Shown in pieces: positions 63,572-64,000 of a stretch of 64,000 nt of DNA. Numbering within the stretch: position 1 is the stretch's first letter; each line of letters starts with the position of its first letter. The notes under the pieces are model-generated. The model made no database searches. It was not told the origin of the DNA and saw nothing but the letters and a program-made list of their open reading frames with translations. The position numbers were made by a program, and so were the translations under genes. Origin of the DNA: JBAZLV01 sp041650055 (GTDB lineage: Bacteria > Nitrospirota > UBA9217); the NCBI GenBank assembly GCA_041650055.1, contig JBAZLV010000001.1, positions 1 through 64,000 on the forward strand. The letters run 5' to 3'.

Positions 63572-63919
63572 TTAGGCTCCCAGCCATTCAGAATTGTTAT
63601 CGGTTGCGTCAAATCGACTGTCTGTTTTATAAAGCTCATATCTCCCTTGTTGTGCGGCTTGTGCGGTTTTTGCCAAAAGCGCCTGCACCTGTGCTTCATC
63701 CAACGGCTGAAAGCTTTGTGCAGCCTGTAGTGCCTGAATGAGTATTTCCATGGAATCGCATCCCGTGATGACCACGCTGACCGGCAGGTTCATGGCATAG
63801 TGCAGGCATTCAACTGCGGTTACAGTTTTGCTGTCGAGAATAAACGGATTGCCCATGGGTTTCATGGCAAGAGCAGCTATTCCGTTTTTGACAAGCTCTG
63901 GTGTGTCATGTAACCTCTT
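63572..63919 (-). pseudogene. Aldo/keto reductase, C-terminal fragment
   Basis: About 115 codons resembling the end of a predicted aldo/keto reductase: IAALAMKPMGNPFIL, then AVECLHYAMNLPVSVVITGC, the typical NADP-binding C-terminal part. An in-frame stop at 63920-63922 and the AT-rich sequence to the window edge leave no room for the N-terminal catalytic barrel. It is therefore truncated or interrupted. An ATG at 63865 could still start a 97-residue product. Confidence 0.75.
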
Positions 63920-64000
63920 TCAAAAATTCATTCCCTCTAGCAACATTGTTGATAATTATTTCCAACTTTTGATAAATGTTGTAATTTCAGCAGTAATTTT

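Noticed and set aside
1..64000. CRISPR arrays, rRNA, tRNA genes and transposases
   Set aside because: Looked for spaced direct repeats, cloverleaf-like ends and transposase motifs; none was convincing.

Overview
The window comes from a motile Gram-negative bacterium. It encodes P- and L-ring flagellar proteins (FlgI, FlgH), a TolC-type outer-membrane channel, several lipoproteins and a heptosyltransferase-family enzyme. Flagellar genes sit behind recognisable sigma-54 and sigma-28 promoters. The gene order flgFGAHIJ-flgMNKL, with a separate fliK-flgD-flgE operon, recalls Desulfobacterota/Nitrospirota-like lineages, but I cannot fix the taxon from sequence alone. Base composition is moderate, except for a clearly AT-rich stretch at about 58.45-61.3 kb. 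I saw no rRNA, tRNA, CRISPR array or transposase.

Layout. (1) 1-5.0 kb, minus strand: glycan and surface-modification genes. A GT9 glycosyltransferase and a small methyltransferase precede a very large fusion (radical SAM + polysaccharide pyruvyl transferase + methyltransferase + glycosyltransferase-like region) that runs off the left edge. (2) 5.2-19.3 kb: the flagellar block. fliK-flgD-flgE is read leftwards. Two receiver-only response regulators and two small uncharacterised genes follow, then flgF-flgG-flgA-flgH-flgI-flgJ and flgM-flgN-flgK-flgL are read rightwards. Perfect or near-perfect sigma-54 elements lie directly before fliK and flgF, and a perfect sigma-28 element precedes flgM. 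(3) 19.4-31 kb: a lipoprotein/membrane-protein pair with a sigma-28-like promoter, a PAP2 phosphatase, a truncated class-A penicillin-binding protein, carB and smc. (4) 31-35.3 kb: an ABC permease and its frameshifted ATPase, separated by an opposite-strand block holding a putative nucleotidyltransferase two-gene module and a YbaK-type deacylase. (5) 35.4-48.3 kb: housekeeping and envelope genes (transglutaminase-like protein, glycerate kinase, ankyrin/HEAT lipoprotein, typA, quinone oxidoreductase, FKBP isomerase, acyltransferase, nagZ, truA, rpmB). (6) 48.4-58.4 kb: a TetR-regulated efflux locus with TolC, an RND pump and a MacAB-type ABC pump. (7) 58.4-61.7 kb: an AT-rich MBOAT/SGNH O-acylation pair flanked by full-length macB and a second, diverged copy of the macB 3' end. 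(8) 61.9-64 kb: a chemoreceptor with a sigma-28 promoter and a 5'-truncated aldo/keto reductase.

How the parts fit together. The promoters imply a flagellar hierarchy: sigma-54 drives the rod/ring operon and the fliK-hook operon, and sigma-28 drives flgM-flgL, the chemoreceptor and probably the 20-kb membrane protein. FlgM couples hook completion to sigma-28. The most unusual items are the giant fusion protein, the near-leaderless sigma-54 transcripts, the nucleotidyltransferase module whose start codon lies inside an inverted repeat, the O-acylation cassette bounded by duplicated macB sequence, and a dispersed intergenic repeat family that supplies the C-terminal tails of two efflux proteins.
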